Source of the DNA: UBA3064 sp023258775 | GTDB lineage: Bacteria; Pseudomonadota; Gammaproteobacteria; Burkholderiales; Burkholderiaceae_E | DNA length: 64,000 bases | Assembly (NCBI GenBank): GCA_044355655.1 | Contig: JBIKXS010000009.1 | Coordinates: 1-64,000, forward strand | Reading direction: 5' to 3' | The notes under the pieces: generated by a model | Told to the model about the DNA's origin: nothing | Databases searched by the model: none | The model's input: only the letters and a program-made list of their open reading frames with translations | Shown here: positions 1-9,057 of the stretch, piece after piece | Layout of the letters: each line of letters opens with the position of its first letter | Position numbering within the stretch: position 1 is the stretch's first letter | Made by a program: the position numbers and the translations under genes

Positions 1-842
1 CCATAGCTCATAAACGACGCCGGTGTTGCTCCTCCGGGAACCACGCCCATGAAGCAGCCAACGATCGAGCTGCGAACCGAAGTAAGCCAATAGCGCGGCA
101 GTTCTTTCCAGGTTTCAAGCACGGTGCGTAAATTGAGCTTGGCCTTTGCGCCCTTGAAGGCTAGCCCCTCTTCAAGTGTCTGCAGAATCTCACCGATGCC
201 GAAAAGGCCAATCACCGCAATCAAGAAATCAAAACCTTTTAGTAGTTCGGTCTGCCCGAAAGTCAATCGAAGCTGCCCCGTAACGGTATCAAGACCGACC
301 GAGGCGAGGGCGAATCCAACCATCATCGCAGTGATGGTTTTCATCGCCGATCCTTTTGCCATCCCAACAAAGGCGCAGAAAGTCAGCAAATACACTGAGA
401 AAAACTCGGGCGGACCAAACTGAAGCGCGAAATTGGCAACCACCGGCGACAGAAAGGTAATGAGAATCACCGCCACGAATGCACCGACGAATGAAGAGGT
501 AAAGGCAGCAGCAAGCGCCTGACCCGCTTTACCAACGCGAGCCATCGGGTAGCCATCAAAGGTTGTCGCCACTGACCAGGGTTCACCCGGAATGTTAAAA
601 AGAATAGAAGTAATAGCGCCACCAAACAAGGCGCCCCAATAAATGCAAGAAAGCAAAATAATGGCCGAGGTTGGCGGCATGGTAAAGGTGAGCGGCAGCA
701 GTATGGCGACGCCGTTGGCGCCTCCTAGGCCTGGCAGCACGCCAATAATCACACCAAGTAAAACGCCGATCACCATGAGCATTAAATTGAACGGGGACAG
801 GGCAATCGAAAAGCCCTGAATCAATGATTGGATCTCATCCAT
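1..842 (-). CDS. tctA: Tripartite tricarboxylate transporter, large permease TctA (partial, C-terminus beyond window)
   Basis: Large membrane subunit of a TTT-family, binding-protein-dependent secondary importer in the inner membrane. The frame is open from an ATG at 842 to the window edge, giving about 280 residues of a family usually near 500. The N-terminus carries the TctA-type glycine-rich segment GVIIGVLPGLGGANG (about residues 28-42), followed by hydrophobic helices and the family-typical stretch GALFGGAITSILFNIPGEP. An AGGA element precedes the ATG. It is the last visible gene of tctC-tctB-tctA, downstream of formate dehydrogenase and fhs genes on the same strand. Substrate cannot be read from the sequence; TTT systems carry di- and tricarboxylates and other organic acids. 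Confidence 0.93.
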   Translation of the reverse strand, partial: MDEIQSLIQGFSIALSPFNLMLMVIGVLLGVIIGVLPGLGGANGVAILLPLTFTMPPTSAIILLSCIYWGALFGGAITSILFNIPGEPWSVATTFDGYPMARVGKAGQALAAAFTSSFVGAFVAVILITFLSPVVANFALQFGPPEFFSVYLLTFCAFVGMAKGSAMKTITAMMVGFALASVGLDTVTGQLRLTFGQTELLKGFDFLIAVIGLFGIGEILQTLEEGLAFKGAKAKLNLRTVLETWKELPRYWLTSVRSSIVGCFMGVVPGGATPASFMSY

Positions 843-925
843 GTGGTGTCCTAGTATTTGATTTGCCGAAAGCGCTTGCTATAACCAATCGCTCGCTGAT
901 GCCCGTGGGCTTCCTGGGTCGAGCA

Positions 926-1441
926 TTAAGCAAGACCTAGCATGGCCTCAAGCGGGCCTTTCGGTAGTGGGACGGTGAACCACATCTCAAACATCACAAA
1001 AAAGAGCAGGCTTACGCCGATTGAAATTGGCAAGATCATGGCAAGGCCATAGCCTCCAAGTCGCCACATGAACGCCGCGATGAAAAGCGTCGACGCCAGA
1101 TAAATTCCGAGCCATTGAATCAGTCCGACATAAACAATCGTTGGAAGCAAAACCGTGAGTACCAGTCCCAGCGCCTTTTTCGATACAAATGATTCTTCGG
1201 CGGATGCTTTAAACGCTTTGATCAAATTGATGAGACTTGTTATACAAATGATCAGACCGATATAAAAAGGAAAATACCCAGCCTGAGGTCCGTCTTCCGC
1301 CCAACTTGCGCCAATACGCCAGCTGTCGCCAACGACAATGAGTCCTAAGGCGAGTAGGCCAATTGATACCGCGATCTCCATGCTTCGACGGCTTGCTGCG
1401 GATACTTCAGGCTCGTCCTGCCTCTGTGGGTCATTGTTCAC
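926..1441 (-). CDS. tctB: Tripartite tricarboxylate transporter, small permease TctB
   Basis: A 171-residue protein with four hydrophobic segments (about residues 25-43, 57-75, 90-120, 128-155), the size and layout of TctB, the small membrane subunit that pairs with TctA. The start is a GTG at 1441, preceded by AGGGAG about eight bases upstream. The N-terminus is short, polar and acidic, so it probably lies in the cytoplasm. It sits between tctC and tctA with gaps of about 80 bp on each side. Small-subunit sequences diverge quickly, so the call rests on size, helix pattern and position between the two other TTT subunits. Confidence 0.9.
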   Translation of the reverse strand: MNNDPQRQDEPEVSAASRRSMEIAVSIGLLALGLIVVGDSWRIGASWAEDGPQAGYFPFYIGLIICITSLINLIKAFKASAEESFVSKKALGLVLTVLLPTIVYVGLIQWLGIYLASTLFIAAFMWRLGGYGLAMILPISIGVSLLFFVMFEMWFTVPLPKGPLEAMLGLA

Positions 1442-1522
1442 ACTGATTCTCCCTTATGCCGACGATGCCAGGCGCCGGCATTGCTTGATCGATCGTTAAG
1501 CGCCAAAGCCGCTACAGCAGGC

Positions 1523-2632
1523 CTATTTACCCCGCCCGGCCAGGAAGCCTGCTGACTTCATCAGCATCATGTGCCGCGCCTCCTCCTTGCCAAGCCAATC
1601 CGTAAAGGCAGCACCGTTCATGGTTGTGGTGTTGAATGCACCGCGCTCCATAAACTCCTTCCACTCGGGGGTTTCACGGACTTTTTGAAGTAAATCGATA
1701 AAGAATTTTTGCTGATCGGCGCTCACCTCAGGTGCCATAAAAATGCCTCGGAGCATCACATATTCCACATCGAGCCCTGACTCTTTGCATAAAGGGATGT
1801 CGGACCATGCCATGGTGTCGGTGACTTTGGCCTTGTAGGGCATGCGCTTGCTATCGAAAACACATAAAGGACGCAATTTGCCACCACGCCATTGAGCTAC
1901 TGCTTCGATCGGATTGTTGACGGTTGAGTCCACATGTTTGCCGACCAATTGAACCGCGACTTCGCCACCGCCCTTAAAGGGCACGTAGGTAAATTTGACA
2001 TCGGCCTGCTTTTCCATCGCAACCGTGATGATTTGGTCCTCTTGACGAGACCCGGTACCACCCATTTTCAGCTTGCCTGCGCCTGCTGCTTTGGCAGCTG
2101 CGACATACTCCTTGGCATTCTTGTAGGGCTTTTCAGCGTTGACCCAAAGAACAAATTGATCGAGCGCCAACATTTGTAGCGGTGTGAGATCGCGCCAATT
2201 AAAGGGTACGTCTGTAGCCAATGGCGTTGTGAATAGGTTCGATAGCGTTATCACAAGCTTGTGTGGGTCACCCTTCGAACCCTTCATCATCAAAAAGCCT
2301 TCTGCGCCCGCACCGCCGCCCTTGTTAAGCACGACCATGGGCTGCTTCATTAAATTGTGTTTTGAAACCACAGTTTGGATGAAACGCGCCATTTGATCTG
2401 CGCCACCGCCTGTGCCTGCTGGAACAATAAATTCGACGGCCTTGGTCGGCTCCCAAGCCTGACTCAGGCTGGGGAAGGACGCTCCACTGATTAAGGCGCA
2501 AACGGCCAAAGCAACTCGGGTAGGCCGCTTAGCTGAATGCATCGCTTGAAGTATCGGCTTTTTAAGCGACTGCTGAAGGCGCGTGAACACAGATTGCTTT
2601 GATTTAAAAGGCACAACGCTTGAATGACTCAT
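1523..2632 (-). CDS. tctC: TctC/Bug-family periplasmic substrate-binding receptor
   Basis: Periplasmic receptor of the TTT importer (Bug family, greatly expanded in Burkholderiales). The mature part begins near AWEPTKAVEFIVPAGTGGGAD, with the family's VEFIVPAGTGGGADQMAR ligand-loop motif. The start at 2632 has a strong AAGGAG seven bases upstream, so the protein begins with a roughly 30-residue basic stretch before the signal peptide (hydrophobic core ALAVCALISGASF). That makes the n-region unusually long; an internal Met at residue 31 would give a standard signal peptide. Length 369 against about 320-330 for typical Bug proteins, the excess being this extension. It lies about 90 bp downstream of fhs, so the receptor is the first transport gene transcribed. 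Confidence 0.92.
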   Translation of the reverse strand: MSHSSVVPFKSKQSVFTRLQQSLKKPILQAMHSAKRPTRVALAVCALISGASFPSLSQAWEPTKAVEFIVPAGTGGGADQMARFIQTVVSKHNLMKQPMVVLNKGGGAGAEGFLMMKGSKGDPHKLVITLSNLFTTPLATDVPFNWRDLTPLQMLALDQFVLWVNAEKPYKNAKEYVAAAKAAGAGKLKMGGTGSRQEDQIITVAMEKQADVKFTYVPFKGGGEVAVQLVGKHVDSTVNNPIEAVAQWRGGKLRPLCVFDSKRMPYKAKVTDTMAWSDIPLCKESGLDVEYVMLRGIFMAPEVSADQQKFFIDLLQKVRETPEWKEFMERGAFNTTTMNGAAFTDWLGKEEARHMMLMKSAGFLAGRGK

Positions 2633-2724
2633 CTCGGGCTCCTTAACATGAATGGCCTTATTGGAAGGAACCCAAACGCGCCATTAAGCCGTTGCGAGCT
2701 CCAATCGCCCAACGAAAAAAGGCC

Positions 2725-4395
2725 TTAGAACAAACCCACGACCTTCCCATCCACTAAGTCGATCTTGGCTGCAGACGGCACCTTGGGCAGGCCAGGCATC
2801 GTCATGATGTCTCCGCAGACCATCACAACAAATTCCGCACCCGCCGCAAGTCGCACCTCCCGCACGTTAATCACGTGATTCTCGGGTGCGCCGCGCAGCT
2901 GTGGATCCGTGGAGAAGGAGTACTGGGTCTTGGCCACGCAGACCGGGTAGTGCCCATAGCCGTCGTCTTGCAATTTCCGGATCTGAGCACGCACCTTGGC
3001 GTCACATGTGACCTCGCTGGCCCGATAAACCCGCTTAGCGATCAGGTTGATCTTATCCCATAAGGTCTCATTTTCGTCATAAACGAAACGAATCTCGGCT
3101 GACTGTTCACAAAGATCAACCACGATTTGTGCTAACTCCGCGGCTCCCCTGCCACCATCAGACCAATGGGTGGCTAGGACAACTTTGACGCCAAGCGCTG
3201 ACATGCGATGTTTGAGCATGTCGATTTCCGCGGGGGTATCGCTGTTAAAGCGGTTAATGGAGACCACACAAGGAATGCCATAAATCGCTGAAACATTCTC
3301 GACGTGACGCTCGAGGTTGACAATACCTTTGTCTAGGGCAGATAGGTTTTCTTCAGTGATGGTTTTTAGATCGGCGCCACCGTGATACTTCATCGCACGA
3401 ACGGTCGCGACGATGACGGCTGCAGCGGGCCGGAGCCCAGACTTTCGGCATTTAATGTCGAGAAACTTTTCAGCGCCCAGGTCAGCGCCAAAACCTGCCT
3501 CGGTCACCACGTAATCAGCAAGCCGCAATGCCGATTGCGTGGCAAGCACGGTATTGCAGCCATGGGCGATATTGGCAAAAGGCCCACCGTGCACAAAGGC
3601 AGGGTTATTCTCAAGCGTTTGCACGAGATTGGGTGCAAGGGCGTCTTTGAGTAAGACCGTCATCGCCCCGTGAGCTTGCAAGTCACGGGCATACACGGCC
3701 TTTTGCTCCCGTGTATAGCCAACGACAATATTGCCAAGACGAGTCTTTAAATCCTCCAATGAGGTTGCGAGACAGAATATGGCCATCACTTCTGAGGCCA
3801 CCACAATGTCAAAGCCGTCCTCTCGGGGATAACCATTGGCAGGGCCGCCAAGCGATTGCACGATATTGCGCAGGGCACGATCGTTCATATCGACCACGCG
3901 CTTCCACTGAATACGGCGAACATCAATACCTAGCTCGTTGCCATGGTGAATGTGGTTGTCGATCATCGCAGCAAGCAAATTGTTGGCGAGTGCAATGGCC
4001 GAGAAGTCGCCGGTGAAATGCAGGTTGATATCTTCCATCGGGACGATTTGTGCATGGCCACCCCCTGCTGCACCACCCTTGACGCCGAAAACCGGGCCAA
4101 GCGACGGCTCCCTTAGGCAGATGATGGCCTTTTTACCGATGTAGTTAAGCGCATCGCCAAGGCCAACGGTTGTGGTGGTCTTGCCTTCACCCGCAGGTGT
4201 TGGGCTGATCGCGGTGACCAAGACCAGCTTACCTTGCGGTTGGTCCTTTAATTGATCTAGAAAGTTGAGTGATACCTTGGCTTTGTAATGACCATAAGGT
4301 TCAAGGTGTTCTGGCGCTATGCCAAGCTTTTCTTGAGCAAGCTTTGCGATGGGTTGCATGTTTGCCGCTTGGGCGATTTCGATATCTGATGCCAT
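2725..4395 (-). CDS. fhs: Formate--tetrahydrofolate ligase
   Basis: ATP-dependent synthesis of 10-formyl-tetrahydrofolate from formate, in the cytosol. At 556 residues it has the usual full length. The N-terminal part carries the phosphate-binding loop TPAGEGKTTTT (about residues 66-76), followed by the family segments REPSLGPVFGVKGGAAGGG and FTGDFSAI. The ATG has GAGG upstream and lies 22 bp after the formate dehydrogenase alpha gene on the same strand. Next to an NAD-dependent formate dehydrogenase, it places formate at a branch point: oxidation to CO2 for NADH, or capture into the one-carbon pool. Confidence 0.97.
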   Translation of the reverse strand: MASDIEIAQAANMQPIAKLAQEKLGIAPEHLEPYGHYKAKVSLNFLDQLKDQPQGKLVLVTAISPTPAGEGKTTTTVGLGDALNYIGKKAIICLREPSLGPVFGVKGGAAGGGHAQIVPMEDINLHFTGDFSAIALANNLLAAMIDNHIHHGNELGIDVRRIQWKRVVDMNDRALRNIVQSLGGPANGYPREDGFDIVVASEVMAIFCLATSLEDLKTRLGNIVVGYTREQKAVYARDLQAHGAMTVLLKDALAPNLVQTLENNPAFVHGGPFANIAHGCNTVLATQSALRLADYVVTEAGFGADLGAEKFLDIKCRKSGLRPAAAVIVATVRAMKYHGGADLKTITEENLSALDKGIVNLERHVENVSAIYGIPCVVSINRFNSDTPAEIDMLKHRMSALGVKVVLATHWSDGGRGAAELAQIVVDLCEQSAEIRFVYDENETLWDKINLIAKRVYRASEVTCDAKVRAQIRKLQDDGYGHYPVCVAKTQYSFSTDPQLRGAPENHVINVREVRLAAGAEFVVMVCGDIMTMPGLPKVPSAAKIDLVDGKVVGLF

Positions 4396-4417
4396 GGTAT
4401 GCCTCGCGAAATGAGCG

Positions 4418-7207
4418 CTAAATCGTTACAGTACTTGCCACTTGGGCAAGCGCTTGTCCACCGCCATAGCTTGCACGCACCGGCACTGGGCCACCACGTT
4501 CAACGCGTACAGCGCAGTACTTGAACTCAGGAATCTTGCCAAAGGGATCCAAGACCGGATTGGTAAGCTTATTGGCTGCTGCTTCGTAATAACAGAACGG
4601 TATAAATAATGAACCTAAGGGTGTGCCTTCATCAGCGCGCGCATAAAGCGATATAGACCCACGGCGCGATGTCACCGTGATAATGTCGCCGGGCTTGACT
4701 TGCCAGCGTGCAAGCTCATCGGGATGCGCTGAAGCGACTGGCTCAGGTTCGATAGCATCGAGTACCCCAGCACGGCGTGTCATCGCACCGGTATGCCAGT
4801 GTTCTAATTGTCGACCGGTGATCAGCACTTCGGGGTAATCAAGATCGGGTTGCTCTGCGGCACGAATCAGATCAGCTGGTACGAGCTGCGCCTTACCGCT
4901 TGGTGTTGGGAACTTATCGGTGAAGATGACCGATTGCCCGGGGTGGCCCTCGGTGGGGCAGGGGTAGGTGACTGCCGAGTCTTTCTCAAGCCTTTCCCAG
5001 GTGATACCCGCGATCGAATCCATGCCCTTGCGCATTTCCTCAAAAACTTCACGCGGATGCTTATAGTGCCAACTAAGTCCAAGCCTTTGTCCCATGTCGA
5101 CCAGGATAGCCCAGTCTTCGCGCGCCTCGCCAGGCGATTGAATCGCTTTTCGGCCAAGCTGAACAAGCCTGTCGGTGTTGGTCACCGTACCATCTTTCTC
5201 GGGCCACGCGCTTGCCGGCAACACCACATCAGCCAGGTAAGCCGTCTCGGTTAGGAAAATATCCTGTACGACGAGATGTTCGAGGCTTGCCAATCCCTCG
5301 CGCGCATGGTTGGCGTCGGGGTCAGACATGGCAGGATTCTCACCCATCACATACATGCCCTTAATGGACTTATCGCAGGCTGCATTGATAATTTCTACAA
5401 CGGTTAAGCCTGGCCTTGGATCAAGGCTCGTAGCCCAAAGTCGCTCGAACCGCTCGCGCGCACCGGGATTGTCGACCCGCTGATAATCAGGAAAGACCAT
5501 CGGGATCAGGCCAGAATCTGATGCGCCTTGCACATTATTTTGCCCACGCAGTGGATGCAGACCCGTGCCTGGGCGCCCGATTTGTCCTGTCACCATGGCA
5601 AGAGCAATTAGGCAGCGTGCGTTGTCAGTGCCATGAACATGCTGCGAAATGCCCATACCCCAGAGAATCATCGACGCGGGTGAACTGGCGTAAAGCCTTG
5701 CCACCTCGCGAATCGTGGCTGCAGGTATGCCACAGATCGGCGCCATTTTCTCGGGCGAGAACGCTTTCACATTTTCGGCAAGCGCTTCATAGCCAAGGGT
5801 TCGGTCTTCGATAAAAGCCTTATTTGCCAGACCTTCTTCAACGATGACATGCAGCATTGCATTGAGTAACGCCACATCGGTATCGGGGTTGAATTGCAAG
5901 ACGTAACTGGCATGACGCGCGAGTTCGGTACGGCGGGGGTCTGCGACGATCAAACGCGTTCCTTGCTTGACCGCATTTTTGATCCAGGTTGCAGCAACCG
6001 GATGGTTCACCGTAGGGTTTGCGCCGATCACCAGGACCACCGATGCCTGTGCCACATCACGCACCGGATTGGAGACTGCACCTGAGCTTACGCCCTCCAT
6101 GAGGGCTGCGACGCTTGAGGCATGACATAGCCTTGTGCAATGGTCGACATTATTACTACCAAAACCTGTACGAACCAATTTTTGAAACAAATAGGCTTCT
6201 TCGTTTGATCCTTTTGCAGAACCAAATCCTGCAAGCGCTGTGGGTCCGTGCGCCTCTTTAATGCGCGCTAAACCACCGGCCGCCAAAGTCATGGCCTCTT
6301 CCCAGGTAGCTTCTCGGAAAACCGTTTGCCATTGATCCGGGTCAAGCGATTGCTCAGGGTCTTTTTTGACACCCTCGCGTCTTATCAGGGGTTTGGTCAA
6401 ACGCTGTGGGTGATGGACGTAGTCAAAACCATATCGACCTTTTACGCATAACCGACCCTCATTGGCTGGTCCGTCTCTGCCTTCAACGCGAACAATGCGG
6501 TTATCTTGAACCATATAGGTGAGCTGACAGCCGACACCACAAAAGGGACACACCGAATCAACAGCGCCTTGAACGGGGCTTAACCCGGCGTCGCGTGCTG
6601 GCATCAGCGCGCCGGTTGGGCACGCAGCCACGCACTCACCGCAGGCCACACAACTTGACTCACCCATGCGATCGTCAAAATCAAAAACGACATGCGATTG
6701 CGTGCCTCGACCGGCATAACCGATGACGTCGTTGACTTGCTCCTCGCGGCATGCCCGCACACATCTTGTGCATTGAATGCAGGCATCCAAATTGACTGCG
6801 ATTGCCGGATGACTTAGATCGCTTGGAGGATTTTTCCTAGACTCAAAGCGCGCTTGTGAGAGCCCTCTGAATTGCGCCCAATGCATGAGTTCTGAGTCGG
6901 GCTTTCTTTCGACCTCGGGCATATCGCTAAGAAGCAGCTCGAGTACCATCGACTGTGCCTTATGCACTCGCGCCGTCTCTGTTTTAACCTTCATCGCGGA
7001 TGTTGGCTTGCGACAGCATGCAGGCGCAAGTGTTCGCTCGCCTTCGACTTCAACCACACAGGCGCGGCAATTGCCATCGGGGCGCAAGCCAGGCGCGTAG
7101 CATAGATGCGGGATCTCAACGCCAATGCGATGCGCTGCCTCGATAATTGTTTCTTCGGGGTTGGCGTTGACGGTCTGACCGTTGAGTTCGAAACATATGG
7201 CCGACAT
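4418..7207 (-). CDS. NAD-dependent formate dehydrogenase, molybdopterin (alpha) subunit
   Basis: Catalytic subunit of a soluble, NAD-linked Mo/W formate dehydrogenase, 929 residues. Domains in order: NuoG-like [2Fe-2S] domain (Cys36, Cys47, Cys50, Cys64 region); a Cys-rich NuoG-type segment; two [4Fe-4S] ferredoxin motifs (CIQCTRCVRAC and CVACGECVAACPTGAL); then the molybdopterin domain with its own cluster motif (CPFCGVGC) and a C-terminal dinucleotide-binding barrel. The metal ligand is cysteine in CTRLCHASS, so no selenocysteine is needed. Its ATG overlaps the stop of the upstream beta gene by one base (TGATG), with GAGGTGAG before it, so translation is probably coupled. It resembles FdsA/Fdh1A. 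Accessory genes such as fdhD or a delta subunit are not in the window. Confidence 0.95.
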   Translation of the reverse strand: MSAICFELNGQTVNANPEETIIEAAHRIGVEIPHLCYAPGLRPDGNCRACVVEVEGERTLAPACCRKPTSAMKVKTETARVHKAQSMVLELLLSDMPEVERKPDSELMHWAQFRGLSQARFESRKNPPSDLSHPAIAVNLDACIQCTRCVRACREEQVNDVIGYAGRGTQSHVVFDFDDRMGESSCVACGECVAACPTGALMPARDAGLSPVQGAVDSVCPFCGVGCQLTYMVQDNRIVRVEGRDGPANEGRLCVKGRYGFDYVHHPQRLTKPLIRREGVKKDPEQSLDPDQWQTVFREATWEEAMTLAAGGLARIKEAHGPTALAGFGSAKGSNEEAYLFQKLVRTGFGSNNVDHCTRLCHASSVAALMEGVSSGAVSNPVRDVAQASVVLVIGANPTVNHPVAATWIKNAVKQGTRLIVADPRRTELARHASYVLQFNPDTDVALLNAMLHVIVEEGLANKAFIEDRTLGYEALAENVKAFSPEKMAPICGIPAATIREVARLYASSPASMILWGMGISQHVHGTDNARCLIALAMVTGQIGRPGTGLHPLRGQNNVQGASDSGLIPMVFPDYQRVDNPGARERFERLWATSLDPRPGLTVVEIINAACDKSIKGMYVMGENPAMSDPDANHAREGLASLEHLVVQDIFLTETAYLADVVLPASAWPEKDGTVTNTDRLVQLGRKAIQSPGEAREDWAILVDMGQRLGLSWHYKHPREVFEEMRKGMDSIAGITWERLEKDSAVTYPCPTEGHPGQSVIFTDKFPTPSGKAQLVPADLIRAAEQPDLDYPEVLITGRQLEHWHTGAMTRRAGVLDAIEPEPVASAHPDELARWQVKPGDIITVTSRRGSISLYARADEGTPLGSLFIPFCYYEAAANKLTNPVLDPFGKIPEFKYCAVRVERGGPVPVRASYGGGQALAQVASTVTI

Positions 7208-8889
7208 CAGCTCACCTCGTGGGCAAAGTGTTTCATGACAAGAAGCACGGGGTTAGGTGCGGCTTGGCCTAATCCGCAAATCGAGGCATCGATCATGGTT
7301 TGTGATAACGCTTCGATGAGCGGCTGATCCCATTGATCGCGAGCAATCAATTGATTCATTTTGCTTGTGCCGACGCGACAAGGTGTGCACTGACCACAGG
7401 ATTCATGTTCAAAAAAGTGGATCAAATTTCGAGCGGCATCGCTTGCTTTGTCCTTGTCTGACAAAATAATCACAGCTGCCGATCCAATAAATGCGCCGTG
7501 TGGATTGAGGGTATCGAAGTCCAGCGGGATATCGCCCATGCGAGCTGGCAATATGCCTCCCGATGCGCCACCCGGCAGGTAGGCATAAAAGCTGTGCCCT
7601 TTAAGCATGCCGCCGGCGTACTCGTTGATCAATTCGACAACGGTAATGCCCGCAGGGGCGAGGTGAACGCCAGGCTTATTTACCCTGCCAGAGACCGAAA
7701 ATGAACGAAGGCCTTTACGCCCACGACGGCCTTGCGCGGCAAACCATTCGCCCCCGCGCTCGACGATGTCGCGAATCCAGTAAAGACTCTCCATATTGTG
7801 TTCGAGCGTTGGCCGTCCGAATAAGCCCCGCTCGGCGACATAGGGCGGGCGAAGTCTTGGGACGCCGCGCTTGCCCTCAATCGATTCGATCATCGCCGAT
7901 TCTTCCCCGCATATATAAGCACCTGCGCCTCGCCTGAGCGAAATCGCTGGTATGGGGCAGGGCGCTTGTGCTTGTAAGGCTTTGAGTTCACGCTCGAGCA
8001 GTTGGCGGCAGTGGGCATATTCGTCGCGCAAGTAGATCCAGATGGCAGACATGCCCGTTATCTTGGCTGCGATCAGCATGCCCTCGAGGAATCGATGTGG
8101 ATCGCGTTCCAAATAATAACGATCTTTAAACGTTCCCGGCTCACCTTCGTCGATATTGACCGCCATGTATCGCGGGGCAGGCTGCTGACGCAGAATGTTC
8201 CACTTCCGATAAACGGGAAATCCTGCACCGCCCAGACCACGTAAACCCGAAGCTTCAAGGGCCGCAATAACCGCATCCTCGGTGAGCGTTCCTGCATCAA
8301 GTGCTTTCAGTAATTGATAGCCACCTTGATCGATATAGTGTTGATAGCCTATTGCATCAGGTATCGAGGCCTTGGTTGCACCTGATGACAGCGCAGCGAG
8401 CACGGCGCCTTCATCGGCTCGGCCAATCGGGTTTTGCCCAAGTACAGCGATGGGCGCGTCCTCGCAGCGGCCCACACAGGGAACAGCTTGGACCCGAATG
8501 TGCTCTCCAAGCAGTTGACGCAATCTTGAAAGCAGCTTTTCTGCGCCAGCAAGTGAGCAAGTCAGGGACTCACAAACCCTTAACGTTAAGCGGGCAGGTC
8601 TTGATTCACCTTCGCGAACAATATCGAAGTGATGATAAAAACTTGCGACTTCATAGACTTCGGCGCCAGCCATCTTCAAGTCAGCTGCCAGGGCATTGAG
8701 TAAGCCCACGGGTAAGCAAGATTCACTATCTTGAATCTTATGCAAATACTCGATCAGTAAGTCGCGTTGGCTTGCGGGTCCACCAAGTATGCGATGCAGG
8801 GCCATGCGGTCTTCGCGATCGACCTGCCTGCCCTTTAAATGTGGTCGCAAGCGAATCGGCTTCTCATCAAAAGCAAGCGCCTTGTTCAA
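7207..8889 (-). CDS. NAD-dependent formate dehydrogenase beta subunit, NuoE-NuoF fusion
   Basis: Diaphorase part of the formate dehydrogenase; moves electrons from the alpha subunit's Fe-S chain to FMN and NAD+. It is a fusion of 560 residues. Residues about 25-170 are a thioredoxin-like [2Fe-2S] domain of NuoE/FdsG type (CESLTC and CVGRCEDAP). Residues about 190-560 are the NuoF/FdsB type, with the NADH site GLRGLGGAGFP, FMN-site segments, and the [4Fe-4S] motif ESCGQCTPCRVG. Two-subunit enzymes of this shape are known as FDH1 in methylotrophs; FdsGBA enzymes keep the two parts separate. The start is a TTG at 8889 with AGGAG seven bases upstream. It appears to be the first gene of the operon running to tctA. 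Confidence 0.94.
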   Translation of the reverse strand: MNKALAFDEKPIRLRPHLKGRQVDREDRMALHRILGGPASQRDLLIEYLHKIQDSESCLPVGLLNALAADLKMAGAEVYEVASFYHHFDIVREGESRPARLTLRVCESLTCSLAGAEKLLSRLRQLLGEHIRVQAVPCVGRCEDAPIAVLGQNPIGRADEGAVLAALSSGATKASIPDAIGYQHYIDQGGYQLLKALDAGTLTEDAVIAALEASGLRGLGGAGFPVYRKWNILRQQPAPRYMAVNIDEGEPGTFKDRYYLERDPHRFLEGMLIAAKITGMSAIWIYLRDEYAHCRQLLERELKALQAQAPCPIPAISLRRGAGAYICGEESAMIESIEGKRGVPRLRPPYVAERGLFGRPTLEHNMESLYWIRDIVERGGEWFAAQGRRGRKGLRSFSVSGRVNKPGVHLAPAGITVVELINEYAGGMLKGHSFYAYLPGGASGGILPARMGDIPLDFDTLNPHGAFIGSAAVIILSDKDKASDAARNLIHFFEHESCGQCTPCRVGTSKMNQLIARDQWDQPLIEALSQTMIDASICGLGQAAPNPVLLVMKHFAHEVS

Positions 8890-9057
8890 TGCCAGTCTCC
8901 TCTCAATCGATGAGGTCTTGCCTTGCCGCCGACACTTGGCAGTCCGCTAATGCATGGGCTGGGGATATCTGAATGCAAGACATATTGTTTTGTGTCATCC
9001 AGATTACACCAAGGTGCGCCGCAGCATGGTTGAGCGCTTTGCTAACCGTTAGGCATG
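8890..9057. other. Intergenic leader of the formate dehydrogenase operon
   Basis: 168 bp between the formate dehydrogenase beta gene and the end of the TauE/SafE gene, both on the minus strand. It should hold the operon promoter. I see a good ribosome binding site for the TTG start, but no convincing -35/-10 pair, no sigma-54 element and no clear operator. No regulator gene lies beside it. Confidence 0.4.

Noticed and set aside
4418..7207. Selenocysteine formate dehydrogenase
   Set aside because: The active-site position is an ordinary cysteine codon within CTRLCHASS; no in-frame TGA.
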